64,000 nucleotides of DNA from Hymenopus coronatus (lineage: Eukaryota; Arthropoda; Insecta; Mantodea; Hymenopodidae): contig CM060888.1 in assembly GCA_030762935.1 (NCBI GenBank), forward strand, positions 115,021,468-115,085,467. Reading direction: 5' to 3'. Shown here piece after piece: positions 11,641 through 25,334 of the stretch. The notes under the pieces are model-generated. The model searched no databases, was not told the DNA's origin, and worked only from the letters and a program-made list of their open reading frames with translations. The position numbers and the translations under genes were made by a program. How positions within the stretch are numbered: position 1 is the first letter of the stretch; each line of letters begins with the position of its first letter.

Positions 11641-12152
11641 ATTTATGGCATATACATTTTTCTTTGTAAGGTTAACCGTTTCCGTTATATCCCCAATTAC
11701 TGGTGCACAAATTTCAATATGTATGGAATTTAATTGGAAATCGCCTTTCATTTGTTTCCCCCTGGTAGTCATTTAAAGAGCAGGGAGTTCATAGCAGCGT
11801 TTTCTTTTAACATCAGTCACTTCAGCCTGTCTTCTCATACCTACAGTGAAATGTATGTATGTGTGTCTCTATATATTGAATGTTTAACTCTATTAATGAG
11901 AAGTACATAGACCTCAAATTCAAGAAGTCCCGTTCATTTACCATGTGATATGAGCTGCTCAGTTAACGGACATACAGCTAGGTCCGGTACCTGAAAATGA
12001 TCCCATACTGTTTGCTCGACTTGACCAAGGTTGCGTTGACTGAGGTATTGCGTTTGTTTAGAGTGGGACTATGCTGGGCATTCTATGACATCAGAGCGAA
12101 AGCAAGACTTTGCGAGAGAGTCAACTCCGGGCTTCATTTCAGCCCATCTCTA

Positions 12153-13483
12153 AAATATATATATACATACACAAACACACCTCTTTTATCTACCTGTTCC
12201 AGAATTATGTAAGGTTACAGTTCAATAATTTGGGGCTATAAATTATATGTTATTTTCTTTTCATTTGATTTGAGATAGAAATGAATGAGCCAAATATAAT
12301 TCCCATGAAATTTGGGGAGACCTTGTCTTATTCTGTATTTGCTGCACTCTTGTCCTAAAGATATTTTGGGCTCAATTTAATGTAAGACTAACATTCAGAG
12401 AGCTCCATGTGGGCATTACTTCTCAATTTTAATACACAAATATGTGGAAAGCTCCAATAGTTTTTGTGGCTATTAGCAAGGAAACAAAATGTTTTTGTAA
12501 CTTCAACTTGTTATGAAAAAAAAGGCTGCATTATGGTTTGGAATTAATGTTTTAGTTTTTATTTATACACACAACAATGACCACTTCCCGTGACTGGTGG
12601 CATCTGCCACCATCTGGCGACTTCTCCAGCAGTATTACCAATACACATGTTTATAACAAACCAACTGCATATTTATATTTCTTGCTTGGTAGTAGGTATA
12701 CTGCATTCTTTAGTGTAATACTAAAAACTGTTAAATAATGAAAATAAAACAATAGGTACTTTTTAATCTCTGTAATGGGGTTGGCATCATTTCTTCTTGC
12801 CAAATGCATGTTAGTTCAGCAATGAAAACTACTTGAAAAGTGACTCGAGAGAATCAGCTGCCAAGCAACCCTTAGTACAGTAACATTTTAAAACAATACC
12901 TGGGTAACAATTGAGAACTGATAGGCAACTATCAAATAATTCAATAGTTTTCATTAGATAACACCCATCACTATTAAAATATAGGCATATATTGTAATGT
13001 ACATCATATTTCCACAATGACATCTTCTGTTGCATGCAGGAAGATTAAGAACTACTCGTGTTTCCTGAACATAAGGAAAATTCTACTTCCTAAATGCCCT
13101 AAAGGAGTAGAGCAAACATTTGAAGAAAAGACGATGGCAACAGATTTTAAATTCAGCTGACACTTTGCCAGCAAAGCAATCAACTTTTGTGGTGTACAAA
13201 GAGAGGGTATATCTATGCAATCCAGAGGGAAAAATTAAAAGCTCATGATAATATTACTATTCACACTCAACTTATTATTCTATTAAATAATCAAATTTTC
13301 CCTAATAAATTTAAAGATGGAGGAGCTACTAGATTACATGATGAGAGCCAGTTTTGAGAGTTGACAATACCTGTGGAATTATATGTCATCCAACTACTAA
13401 CCCTTTCTCCATTCTCAAGTTTGTCATTTATTCCCATTCTGTTACTCCCCAACACACTAGGAGAAGAATAAAACACTTACACA
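12153..13483. other. AT-rich non-coding DNA
   Basis: No gene, RNA or recognised repeat. Short frames here have no family-like motifs. Confidence 0.5.
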
Positions 13484-13732
13484 GCCCACCTAGGTAGTGT
13501 GGTGGTAATGTGTCTGCTTCACATTCAAAAGGCCGTGAGTTCAAATCTCGCTTAAGGTGTTTTTTTTTGGGGGGGGGGGGTTTCCCTTATCCTGAGAAGA
13601 TGAATGTCGAGTAGCTTTAAGCTCCATGAACCCCGAGATCGTTTGAGCATCATTTCACCAATTTCATTCATCATCCGATATGACCAACCAGGTTAAAGTA
13701 CATTAAGCTAAAAAAAAAAAAAAAAAAAAAAA
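13484..13732 (+). repeat. tRNA-derived SINE, family 1, copy 1
   Basis: Head GCCCACCTAGGTAGTGTGGTGG with A-box-like TAGTGTGGTGG and B-box GAGTTCAAATCTC. The anticodon-arm position reads TTCACATTC, resembling tRNA-Val(CAC). The body holds a TTTCCCTTATCCTGAGAAG block, TTTAAGCTCCATG, GAGCATCATTTCACC and ACCAACCAGGTTAAAG. It ends in about 23 A residues. A poly(G) run near 13568-13580 lies between head and body. Other copies are at 40599-40855 and 57375-57600. Confidence 0.85.
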
Positions 13733-16700
13733 CTCTTATAAAATGGCATGGCTGGCTTAGGCATTAATGCCTACTCATGTCACCTTTTATGGTAACGTTG
13801 TACTGTGTAAGTACTGCATATAATCTCTGCTCTACAGGCAGAGTATATCTAAAAGTAAGGACTTTCTTTTTAATTAATTAACAATAAAAAAAAAATGTTG
13901 TTTAAGGCTGATCAATCTCACTTTAAATTGGTTTGAGGCTCCTATTGTTCTTTATTGCTTTTCCATAGCTACATTCTATAAGATATAGTGTCTTTTATAA
14001 AGCCAACAGACATAAAATCCTAACTGAATATGCCATTGCCAAGAGTTTGTAATACATTAGAGATTTAAGAACACATGAGGCATAATGAATTTCATAGTCT
14101 GATGAGCCATGATTAAATGCAGCTTTGCTGGTGTAATTTATCAAACTGCGCACATGTTTTTGATATACTACTAAAAGTGGGACAAAATAATTCTCATTGT
14201 TTAATAACAACCTTAATAACTAATTAATGAGTCCAAAATTATCACAAGATCCTGGATTTGAATATTATCCAGATAAATTCTTAAAACTGTACACCTATTA
14301 AAAGTTTCATTTATGGCATGAGCAAATTTTAATGTGCTTTGCCTTTATAATGACTAAGGAAGAATAATACAGATAGTTTTTTTTTTAGTTTTTAATATAG
14401 GAAAAAGACAATCAGATTTGAAGAATAATTTGTACATGTTTATTTTCAAATACCTAAATAACAATGTATAAAACAAAATTCCTTTATCAAATACATACTA
14501 CACAGAATTGTTTGTTGCTACTGATCTAGCATTCCAAAAATGTTATCAGTGTATTACAAACTCTTTAACTGATGCTAAGAATTCATAAAAGCATGCCAAA
14601 ACTACAAAAATAAACAACTTTGCTATCCTTAATTACTTAATACTCAATAAAAATAATACTTTCAATGCTTTGCAATGTTTTAACAATGAGATATACAGAT
14701 AAGAGCTTTTGTCACTCTCAACACCTTTTAAGGTAATACAGTATAAAAAATGTACAAGTAATGGCTGAGATACGAAGATATAATATGCATTTAAAATGTG
14801 GGGGAAAAAAAAAAATGTAGACATTTTCATGAATTCTAGCAATTTAGCTGCATTATAATTTTCATACAAACATTATTTAGATGAGTTAAATATGTAAGAG
14901 GGATATGTAGAATTAAGGAAAGTAAGCCTCATATTTTATGCTGATCTATTAATCTGTCCTTCAATGATCTGGAGATACATCTAGCAGCACAGCAAAATCT
15001 TTGTTTGAAGCATAAAAAAATACAAGTGGATAAATAAGGCATTGCAAAGATAAAGGGCAAGCTTCACATTGGATGATTTTTTTATGTTCACAAATTATGA
15101 GCCATGGAGGACAATAATGAAAAACAAGTTTATTAAATTCACACTCTTTCCCTTCTGGTGATTAAGATTGAAGCTAACCAAGCTAAAATTTTGAGCAAAA
15201 CAGCTCAAGTATAAAAGGCAACTCAACAACTTTCCCCCCAGTGGTTCCAAGTACCCCCACTACAATCAGTAATTTTATATTTATAATTACAGATTTTGTT
15301 GAGAAAAGAATGTGTTGTAGCTTTATACTGTTTAATTGAGTATTAAACAATGTGGAGTACAAAAAGAACATGAAGCATTTGTTGCATTCAACCCTTCTAT
15401 TCACAATGCCTCAAATCTTCTAAACTACAAAATGAAGTCACACAGAAGAAAACAGATACATGCTGCAATAAAATAGTATTGCATATTTTCTTTACATTAT
15501 TCATTTCTGTGCAATATAAAACTTGGGATAAAACAAGGAATTTTCATTCTTTCAATATGCATTAATGCTTCATAACATGACAAAGGTAGAAGATAAAAAT
15601 ATAAGATGTCTACTTAGTTACCTTCCTTTACAGCAAGATCCCTATCATATAATTAAGAGTACAAGTGAATACAATGGCTTTCCATGTTCCAATAGCCCAA
15701 AAGATAAGCTTGATAAACACTATTGTTAGGTGTATATGTCAAAAGCTTTTAAAGGTTATGAAGTTTATTGAATTTAAATCATTAATTTTAGAAACATCAT
15801 AAATCAACAATTTTCATAACTTTAAATTATTGTATACTTTGTTTCACCAAGGCAAGTAATAGCAATTTTGCCTAGAAACTACAGAAGTCCTATGCCTTTC
15901 TACAGCACACATGGCTCTGGAATTTGATATAAATTTTATGAACTGCAGAAGTCTTGATAACACTATTTCTATTAACATTGGGCTACTTTTCCTAATGCTC
16001 TGAGATGTTTTACTATTATTAACAGTTGACAGTCTATTATGCTGATATCAAGATTTAATAATACTCTTTTGTGTTTTTGACTATTATCTAATTGAATGAT
16101 GAAAATGTTGTAAAGGATTCTTATAAATATTCTCTGTTTTCATAAGGAAAGGAAGTAGTATAAAAGCAATGCTAGTAAAACAATTCCAGTGTGAAAAACT
16201 GGCAAGAGATACAATTTTAAGCAAGTATGTTTCAGTGATACAGAAGAATTACAGCAAAAGCTAGTATTAAATGCACTCAATGACTTCAAAACGAAGGATG
16301 AACATCTCTATATCCAGATTGAATGTCAATCTGTGCAGAGAAAACATCCTAAATACGAAAATAGTTTGATGGAGCATAGCTATTGCCTCAAGTATTACAT
16401 TCTGTTAAAGAAAAAAGGAATTATGTCAGAAGGCTTTCATCAGTCTGCAGGTCTTAAGAGCTGATGGAAGATTAGGGGCATGCCTGGTATATGTGGTTGA
16501 TCTCCAGCAGATCATGGTAAATGCCAAGCCTGCAGATGTTAAAATGTATATTCATAAGCACATTGAATCCTTTGCTAGAAAATGATCACTATTCTGGAAA
16601 AGAGGAATGTTATTTAAATACAAGACTGTAATGAGAAAGGTTAACTACCCAGATGTTAAAATTACTAGTAATATTTTAAAGAGCATTTGATTTAAAATTT

Positions 16701-17944
16701 GGGCAGCTCAACACCTGCTGCACTGTGAAGTGCTTGAGCTAAAATTTATTTCACCTTTCCTTTATTGTGTTGCAAACTACCCCTACACAAGAGAAATACA
16801 AAGAAACTCCACAATGCTCCAGACATGTTGGCTACTCTTGTGTAAAGAAAGTGATGACCCTATGACAGTGCAAGAGCTGTTCTACCTAAGGCAACTGACA
16901 CTCAATTTATTTCAAATTCAAACAAACAGATTAGTACAAACTGTTCTGTTGGATGTCCCAGTAATGCAATCTCCCATGATACATCTTCATTGTTAGTTGT
17001 TTACAGATTATTGGTAAAGGTCAGTAATCAAGGCCTCTATGTAATAGGCTCTATGAATGATATTATCATTGCCAAGGAACATTCTGCAATACAATTAGGT
17101 CACTCATGCAAAGAGCTGTAAATGATGTGAAAAACTGAACAGCAACAGAAACTAACATGGTCAACCCCAAGCAAACTAATAAGCTCATTCATCAGGAAGA
17201 AAAAGAAACCTTCCCTAGCAACTACAGAAGCAATGAGGCCAATTCCTAGTGCAGTTCTAGAAGTGCTGCCCTGCTAGAAATTCTAGTTGGGAGGTAGGCA
17301 AGGATGGCACTTTACATCCATTCAGTCAGTATATGTACTTGTAGTCAAGAATCACAAGTTGCTTACAATAAGGAACGAAATGAGGAATAACATTTTAAAG
17401 ATGAAATCGGATCATATCATTTCTGAGTATAATTTCCAGAAGAAATATAGTAACTGTAGCTCCCATTTTAACTTTAATTATTCCATAAATTTATATGAAA
17501 CAGCACAAATAGATTATCTTTAAATCCTAACTGCAATTGATTTCCAATCAAAAAGCTAAATAATTTAGAAAAAATAATTCCAGATAAGGGGAAGATAAGG
17601 CAAGATGCTTTCTTGACACTATGATCTGGTACACACATGGATAGAAATAGGATCTGGAATATACGGAATACAATAATGTATTGTGTATCTGGAATCTTAT
17701 AAAGAATTTATTGTAATAAATACATTTTTATTTTTGCTGGCAATCAAGCTACACTTAAGAACTTGAGAAATCCTAAGGTAACATTCGGACTATATTAGAA
17801 TGTACTAAAGCTCTACTTGTGTTTGCAGCAAGTGTTGGGTCCAAAGCACTGAAAAAGTCAGCGAACTTGCAAAGCAGGAAGTTTCAGAACCATTGATTAG
17901 TCCAGAACTAGCTCTTGGCATACCTAAATGTTAGTATACCATGT
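13733..17944. other. Unique-looking AT-rich DNA
   Basis: No recognisable gene, RNA or repeat in 4.2 kb. It includes a poly(T) near 14380 and many possible poly(A) signals on either strand, which carry little weight in such AT-rich sequence. A lncRNA or a long UTR cannot be excluded. Confidence 0.45.
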
Positions 17945-18817
17945 TCAAAAATCTGATGTGTACCATTCACATGACTTTCTCCATATCCCTGCAACAAATA
18001 ATTCTTAAAAAGCTTATACCTCTATTTACTTTATGCTAATCAGAAAAAATTAGCAGAAATAGTCTTATTACTCGCATCCTTGTAAGTAGAAGCGAAATAA
18101 GGGACAACCGTAGGTTAAAGTGATAGTCAAAAGCTGGTTGCTATGTCAATGAAGTTCCTTTCTTTATATGGATAGGAGTTGACAAGTTCCAGTATGAGAA
18201 AAGTATACGTTTTTCATAGCAGAAGCAAAAAATAAGGAATGTCACAAAAACGACGAACTCCACGAAAAAAATGTATATAACATAAATTGTGTGTTTTAAA
18301 GTGCTGTACATTTTTTGTGTAGTAAGTTTTTGTCCATCTCGTACGGTTTCGCAGTTATTCAAAATTTAGTAAAATTCATCCAGAATAAACTACTCTTCAG
18401 AGGCTATTCCCAGAAAATTCAAGATATACATTTCATTTGTCAGGTAAATATGTTTAATATCCGAAATTTTAATCAAAATCGTTAGAGCCATTTTTGAGAA
18501 AATCAAGATTTTCGAAAAAAGTTCCATGTAAAGGGTAGTTGGGGGTGGGTGGATTTTTCTCAAAATCTTCATGCCGCATCCCTGGAAGATACTTAACTTA
18601 AATACCAAGTTTGGTATTTTACCGACTTTTCGTTTTTGAGTTATCGTGTTCACAGACACACGGACACACACACACATACCTTTTTGTGAAAATGCTTTTT
18701 TTGGATATTGGGGACCCTAAAACATATATTTCCGGTGAAATCTCAGTATCAAATTTTTGATGGAGTGCAATACTTTCTCTATACACTATGTACATAGTGC
18801 ATATGGAGAAAGTAAAA
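17945..18817 (+). repeat. Family R copy C (near full length)
   Basis: It starts AAAAATCTGATGTGTACCAT with ACATGACTTTCTCC, then GTAAGTAGAAGCGAAATAAG, TGACAAGTTCCAGTATGAGA, CATAAATTGTGTGTTTTAAA, CAGAGGCTATTCCCAGAAAA, TTTTGAGAAAATCAAGATTT, GTTCCATGTAAAGGGTAGTT, CGCATCCCTGGAAGATACTT, CCAAGTTTGGTATTTTACCG and TTGAGTTATCGTG with a (CA) run. The end is a palindrome, ACTTTCTCTATACACTATG facing CATAGTGCATATGGAGAAAG. It is the most complete uninterrupted copy, about 870 bp. Confidence 0.88.
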
Positions 18818-19849
18818 ATAGCTGGGGAACTAATGAATTCAGTAGATATAGCTTAAAATGGTAATGGCATTCCTTACAGGACATGCACCAGAAAGGAAAC
18901 ACTTTAGTAATATACCACTGTAACCAAGTCTGGACTGCAGATTCTGCTGCAGTCAGCAACTGTGAAGCTTTCCCTCTTGGATTCCATTTTGGCAAATCTG
19001 TGAATTTACAAGCCCTTCTCCTCACAAGACTTTATCTATTTATCAAGGATACAGGATTGAGCGATAAAGCTAATAATTTCTTAGAGCAGCACAGTAAGCC
19101 AATGGCTGCAGTGCACATTGGAGTTTCAGGAGCTAGGTTCTTTGGGAGGAGAATTAAAAAAAAGGCACATTTAATTCCAGAAGTGTACCTTCTGTGATAT
19201 ATATTGAAAACATAAAAGGTGAAAATACCAAACAGGAAGGTGATCATGATCATCCTTGAACAGGGTGACCTTGTAAAGAATAGAACAAAAAATCTTGGTG
19301 CAATGTTTCTATTTTTAAAGTAATTTTTGAGGGAAAAAAAAAATTGCTTAATATTAACTCTATTTTAAATGAAGATTTTCTTTAAACATTAAACACTATT
19401 TCAAATCTTTCTTGTGAGAGATTAAAGGCTAACAATTTCCTGCATGTTTAAATACATCTTGAATTAAAACAATTCACACTACTCCATTATTATAAGCTTT
19501 CAAAATTTGTCTAAGTTGAATCTATATTGTCCGCCACTCATGACTAAACCAGATTGAAAGAAACACACTTCAGCTGCTGTTTATTGCTCTTCTGGCTTGT
19601 TCACAAAGCAGCAGATTATCAGTTACAAAATGGCTAATCTTACTAATACTGAGTAACTTGAAATGCTACTCTTTACAGTGAAACACTTTGTACAAGAATT
19701 TATCAGTTTTAGATACAGGAAGCACATCTCCTCATATTGAAGTTGGTCAAAAAACATTACACAAGAGGAAGAAAACCTTCACATGGTGGAAGAAGATCCT
19801 GGAAAAGCAGCCACGGCAGAGCCTGCCCAATCGATGTAACCCACTAATT
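18818..19849. other. Non-coding DNA
   Basis: No supported gene. A 104-codon plus-strand frame at 18883-19197 has no motif or relative that I recognise and no intron context, so I leave it unannotated. Confidence 0.4.
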
Positions 19850-20075
19850 GTTTTGAGAATTGCTATGCCCTTATTATGTTTTGCGTGTCCAGTATCTCTC
19901 AGATTATGCACCAAGGTTAGGCTTTTCTGAATGGTTTCCTCAATATGGAAACTTTCCCCTTAAAAGTCTTGCAATGTGTGAAGTAACTTTTAGTAGAAAT
20001 GGAGTAAATAATTACCATAATGTACGTACCTGGCTTTATGACCAGCCACACATGATAATACATCTTGTGTACACA
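19850..20075 (+). pseudogene. Scrap of a Tc1/mariner-type DDE transposase
   Basis: The frame holds PYYVLRVQYLSDYAPRLGF, SEWFPQYGNFP, then VTFSRNGVNNYHNVRTW and DQPH. It aligns by eye with the region around the first catalytic aspartate of DDE transposases, where the pattern is HP-hydrophobic-LQ-LxxxDxxxRxxFxxWF ... FTDEATFxxxGxxNxHNxxxWxxENPH. The aspartate position is degenerate (MCEVTF). The element at 44995 has a related motif (SDESTFHLSGHVNTHNVRIW). No terminal repeats are visible, so this is a short fossil. Confidence 0.6.
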
Positions 20076-20791
20076 TTACAAAAGTGCCTAATGCAGAAAC
20101 ATTGGAGGTAGTGCAGCAGAATTGGAGGAAATGATGTGAAGCATGTGTGTTGGCAAGGGGTGCACATTTTAAACAATTTTTCTAGACATCAAAAAGTAGT
20201 TCTCTTGATTTTCTGTACTTGTCTTAATTTAATTATTTACAGAATTTTATAATTTACAAAATAACGGAAGCATAACTTTGTAACTTTTTCTCAGGCTTTC
20301 ATTAACATTTATAAATGTTTCCTACTAATTGTAAATGCTTCTTCAGTTCCATTACGATCAAGTGATTCTTTGTGTATTTGTTCACTGTCATAGCCGCAGA
20401 AGCTGAGGAATTAAAAGTTAACCTGTTCCTGTGTTGTGATATTGTATAAAATAATGTGTTCTTTTTAAGTTTTAGGATGATAATAGTTCACCTTCCACCT
20501 ACGCAAATACTATGCACACCTTTTTTTGGGTACTCAGTTCCCTACGTCATTCAGTAGGTTTCATACAATTTTGGAAGTAGAGCAGAGTGACAACATTGAG
20601 ATATGAAGTATGCTATATACTCAGATATTCAGCGACTTCAATGGTAAGGATTCATTGTCTTTAGATCCCAGCATTCATGCACATGTGTGTGCCCTGTGTT
20701 TCATTTAATTATTCATCTAGTTTATGTAAATTGGACAACCAATTTTTTTTGGGTTGTCTGCAAAACTAGCGCCCAAGAACAGGTGAATGCA

Positions 20792-20792
20792 T

Positions 20793-20824
<32 letters not shown>

Positions 20825-20825
20825 T
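20792..20825. repeat. (AC)n(AT)n compound microsatellite
   Basis: A perfect AC run is followed directly by an AT run. Confidence 0.95.
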
Positions 20826-23800
20826 AGTGTTCTCCAATGGGAATTGAGTTTCTCATTTCCTAAAAAATTTTATTTTCTGGACTTACGTTGTTTCTAATAT
20901 TATGATTTATTTTGCCTTTCCTGAACTTCTTTCCAAAATATTAGGATGTAAGTAAATCAGTAATTAATAGCAATACCAAAGAACACTTCAGAAACAACTA
21001 AAATTTTGCTTAAGACTTGTAAGGAATTCTCCTATGCCTTTTCATGCATTAAAATCAATAACAAGCTCTTATACAGTATTTCTCTTTCTTATTGCAATTG
21101 ATAGAACATATGAAGTTAATCTGGATTATTGCACTATCTAGAAGTTTCCTACCCTGACAACTTTCTTTCCATGAAACAGAGAACTAGGACTCCTACTTTC
21201 TAATTTCCTGTATGATATTATTGTTCTCATATTAAAGTAACAATTTGTCATGCTTTAAAACACTCTTGATATTGACTGCTTATTGAATGTGGGCAAATCA
21301 CTTAACACATACATAGTGTACTTTTCAATGTATTTGTAATTTCTTTAATTTATCATAAAATACAATAATTGCCAATTAATTCTATATGCTCATAAATAGT
21401 GAAATAAATTAGATGAGTTAAAAGGAAAACAACATAGTTACTTGTATATTATCTAATACAATTTAAACTAATATGTCTAACAGACACTTAACACTTATCG
21501 GCACTAAATATCTGTAAAATAAAAAAAGGTAGCAAAACACAAAAATAACTTCCTTCTATTGATAAGAAAACATATACAATGTTATAGCATTGCTTAGGGA
21601 GGGAAAGCTTATGTTATCTTTGATAAAAGAATCCACCAAGTAAAAATACCTTATATCAATTCCTTTTGGAAGAATTCAAGACTTCTGCAAATCTTATACA
21701 CCAAACAGATGATTAACCGTTTCTAATTATTTATTTTCTCATTTTGCTTTCTGCAACTTCATTTCATCTTTTGTGTAGGTTGTATTACCACAAAGAATGC
21801 TCAACTTCCTGGAAGACAATTGATATTCACACTTCACTGCAGAAGTTTACATTATCAATTTTTCTAATGCCTTATGAAGAGCTTATCCATTAATGTAACA
21901 TGTAGCTTTAAAAGAAAAAGACTGTTACTTTCCCATAATAATGATGACCACATATAAGCAAGTCAGTGGGGCACTGTATTTGTCTATTATAATTGAGAAA
22001 GACTTCTTCACATTTTATAATCTGGATATGTGAGTAATTGATTAGAATCTTTTCCTCAAGCAAAAAAGTTAACTTGAAGGAAAACATTTTACATTATACA
22101 CCCTGAATGTACTATGATCCAAATTATTTTAGGATTAAAATAGAATTAAATGCCATACAATAGATACTACAGTTTGAAAACACTTGTCTTGCTCCAAAGG
22201 GATTATTTTGAATGACATTTATGTAAACAGATTGAGATAATGTGTAACAAATAACCAGGCATTATTTCTTGGATCACCAAAAACATAATTCTGCAAGGCT
22301 TTATTACATCAAATGTAACCTGTATTTATTCTGAAATGCATAAAGCTTAACATTATACATTATAAGATAGCTTGTTTGATTTGATTCCTCTCCTTCTTTA
22401 CGATTATAAATATCCTTGTCTGACAACTTAGATTATCTTGGGGATAATATTTTTAAATCTAATTTAATGTTCCTTAAACATTTCCTAAATCTACAGAGAT
22501 TAGAAAGGATATGACAATAATTTTTATTTAAATGAGCTTGCAGGCCCAGAGTTTCAAGTTAGCCAAAATGGGTCTTTTGCAGCATAAAAAATCTTTATCC
22601 AGGAAACTCACCCATAACCGACAGTTTTCTAAGGCTTGAGCTGATACCAAAGTCTCTTTCTGCAGAGAGTGGAAAAGCTCTGGACGGGAAATCTTATCAC
22701 AAGATTGACCCTCTTGAGACTTTAATTAGCACCTTCTGCTTCTGTTGCCAGTGTTAAACCAGAGTGCTAATGAAAACTGTAAGAAGAATACTGGTTTGAC
22801 CTCTTGTAATTAGTTGAGGTTTCGTGCTTTCTTTCTGCCAAAACAACTTTATCTATTGTACAGGTAAATTTTGGCATAATTTGCTTATTTCTAAAATACA
22901 CTTATAAAGCTTTTGGATATTAAAAAGATGTTTATAAAGTGTTTAGAATAAATTAACTCCAGTCTTAGAGAGCAATAATGTAAAATTTATATCTAAAATA
23001 GCTTAAATTCTAATTTTAAGACAAATAATCTGCAATGCAGAAATAAATAATGTCATTTACAAGCCAGAAATGCTGTGCTATAATGTCTAATAAAGGTATG
23101 GATATATTTTTCTTGTACATCCACATACTGCTGAGAAACACCCTAAGGCATGAACTCACAAAAGAACAATGCTAGTTTTAAGTAGACTGCGAGTTTATAT
23201 CGCAGTCTCCACTGCCTCAACAATTAACATGCAGCTAAAAACTCTTTCAGATGACCATAAAATCTAGAAGTAATGAAAAACCTGCAAAATCAAGGAAGAG
23301 AAATGCATTAAAGAAAGTATAGTATAGATCAAAATGCAAAAGGAGGAGAATGAAGGAAGGCCATATGTTTCAGATAAAACCAAAAAGAAAATCGAAGCTG
23401 TCACCACGGGAAAGAAATGTACTGTCTGAAGCAGTTATGATGAAATACTGAATAAGGAAGATATATTTGACGTCTTTTGGGATTTGGGAGATTTTAATGT
23501 CTATCTAATGAGTTTCATAATAATGGGAAATATAAAAAGAAGAAAAGGACAATACATTCTTCCTTGCATACACTATGCTTAATATTTTCGCTTAATGTTA
23601 TGGAAATAAAATAATTATAATAATTAATTTATTCACTCATTTACAAACACTATGATTAATGATGAAGATATCTATTACATTTTATAAGACTAACTTACAT
23701 AGACATTTAGCTTCATATACATAGTGCTTTTCTTCTTTTATTCTAATATTATTTTGAACATAAGTGCATGGTTTGTATGCTTATTAAGCGAAACTGCTTA

Positions 23801-25249
23801 ATTGTACAGTAAGGCCAGAATAATAATTTTGTATTTACTTTCAGGCACCTAAAGTAAAAGAAACATGAAGCCAGCAGCAGAGAAGTTTCTTACAGATATT
23901 ACATTAAATCACAGGGAGTGTTAACAGTAATTTGTAAATCTGCCTTCTTAAATATTCATGGCTTACAAAATCACTTAGAACAAACAAGAAATCTTCAGTA
24001 ACAGCTTAAAACAGGATGCACAACCCCAAAACAAAATCATAGAGGCGAGATTTCCATCAAAATAATGTTTTGCATGTTTGCCTTTACATTCTGTTTGCTT
24101 CAAAGACAGTAAAAACTTCATTACTTAATATGATTGTTTAATGTTTTCTAGAGAAATTGTCATAGCAAATCTTCCTTTCCCCATTTCCTCATCAGATGAT
24201 ATGGCATCTGAACACTCTCAAGCATATGAAGAAGACATTCAAGGAGAGATAAATTTCATGGAGAACATTCTTAAGTGTTCCAGTTATTATAGCTATTCTT
24301 ATAATTCAGAAAAGATATACTTAGATCTGATGTTTTAAAACTGTATGGAGACTTTTATGTGGACTACTGCAACACAAAACATTCAGCAAAGTGAGTGAAA
24401 AGAAGTTCAGTGAAATGTTTGATATAAAGGTAACATTGGATTCAAACTCCTTCACACTGATAATCTTCAGAAACAGCAGAAACAGCAGAATGGTGCTAAT
24501 GAAGCACAAATGCCTGAGTCGGAAATAAAAAAAAAAAATGATTCAACCAGAGATCATGTAAACATTAATAAAAGGGTTATTTGAAATTGCTAAGACAATA
24601 AAATTCATGTTATTGCATTGGATCTCTAACAAACATTACCTACCCTAAAGCTAACCTAAGTGCAGCATTTTATTAACAAAAAGTTTGGAGTATAACCTAT
24701 GCTTGTTTCTGAAACAGCACATGACAATGATTCTCATTTGGAGATATTCTTATTTTGGAGCGGTGCACAATATACACATTTTAAAAAAAATATGCATTAT
24801 TGCTAAAGGACATTGAAATTTAATACTTTTATTGAAAAATAAAGGAATTAATATTGCAGTATTTTAGTTTAGTTGGAATCTTTATTTCTCCAAAAACAAT
24901 GGGCAACAAAAATTAATTTGTTACAAATGCATCTTTATTTTCTCTAATTTACAAAACTGTTTCATCATTAATCATCCTAGTCTTCAGCCAAACTATATCC
25001 TTTGATAACTGGCCAATTAACAACCTCACTGTAAAAATTAATATGCTCTTCTGAAATATATTGCATTGGTTACCTTATATCCTGTATTTTCTTCTCCTGA
25101 ATATGCTAACTCTGTATTCATTAAATTCCTGATACCTAGATTAAATTTACATACCACCAGACTGTCTATGAAATTTTGAGCTTGAACAGTATTTAGCATT
25201 TTACTTGAGTATGTGAAGTGACTGAAGAACGATATCTGGAATTATGGTG

Positions 25250-25334
25250 TTTTTTTTTTTTTTTTTTTTTTTGGTCTTGTGGAAGTTTGCTATTCATTGA
25301 TTCCACAGGCAGGCAATGTTTTTTTTTTTTTTTT
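25250..25334 (-). repeat. Two poly(T) tracts 46 bp apart
   Basis: T23 at 25250-25272 and T16 at 25319-25334. Read on the minus strand these could be poly(A) tails of small retroposons, but no SINE head is recognisable beside them. Confidence 0.7.

Larger units (their letters stand above)
10106..12152. mobile_element. Candidate non-autonomous hAT-type element carrying inverted family R copies
   Basis: Both ends carry TAGAGATGGGC in inverted orientation (10106-10116 and the complement ending at 12152), a form common at hAT termini. The 8-bp flanks, ATATATAT on the left and AAATATAT on the right, match at 7 of 8 positions, but both lie in simple TA sequence and so are weak evidence. A subterminal GGAGTYGACTC motif occurs near both ends (about 10180 and 12117-12131). 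No transposase is inside. The interior holds family R copy A and inverted copy B. The two ends could instead be two separate short elements. Confidence 0.45.

Noticed and set aside
18883..19197. 104-codon plus-strand frame
   Set aside because: Moderate composition but no motif, no supporting splice context, and overlapping frames of similar length on the other strand.
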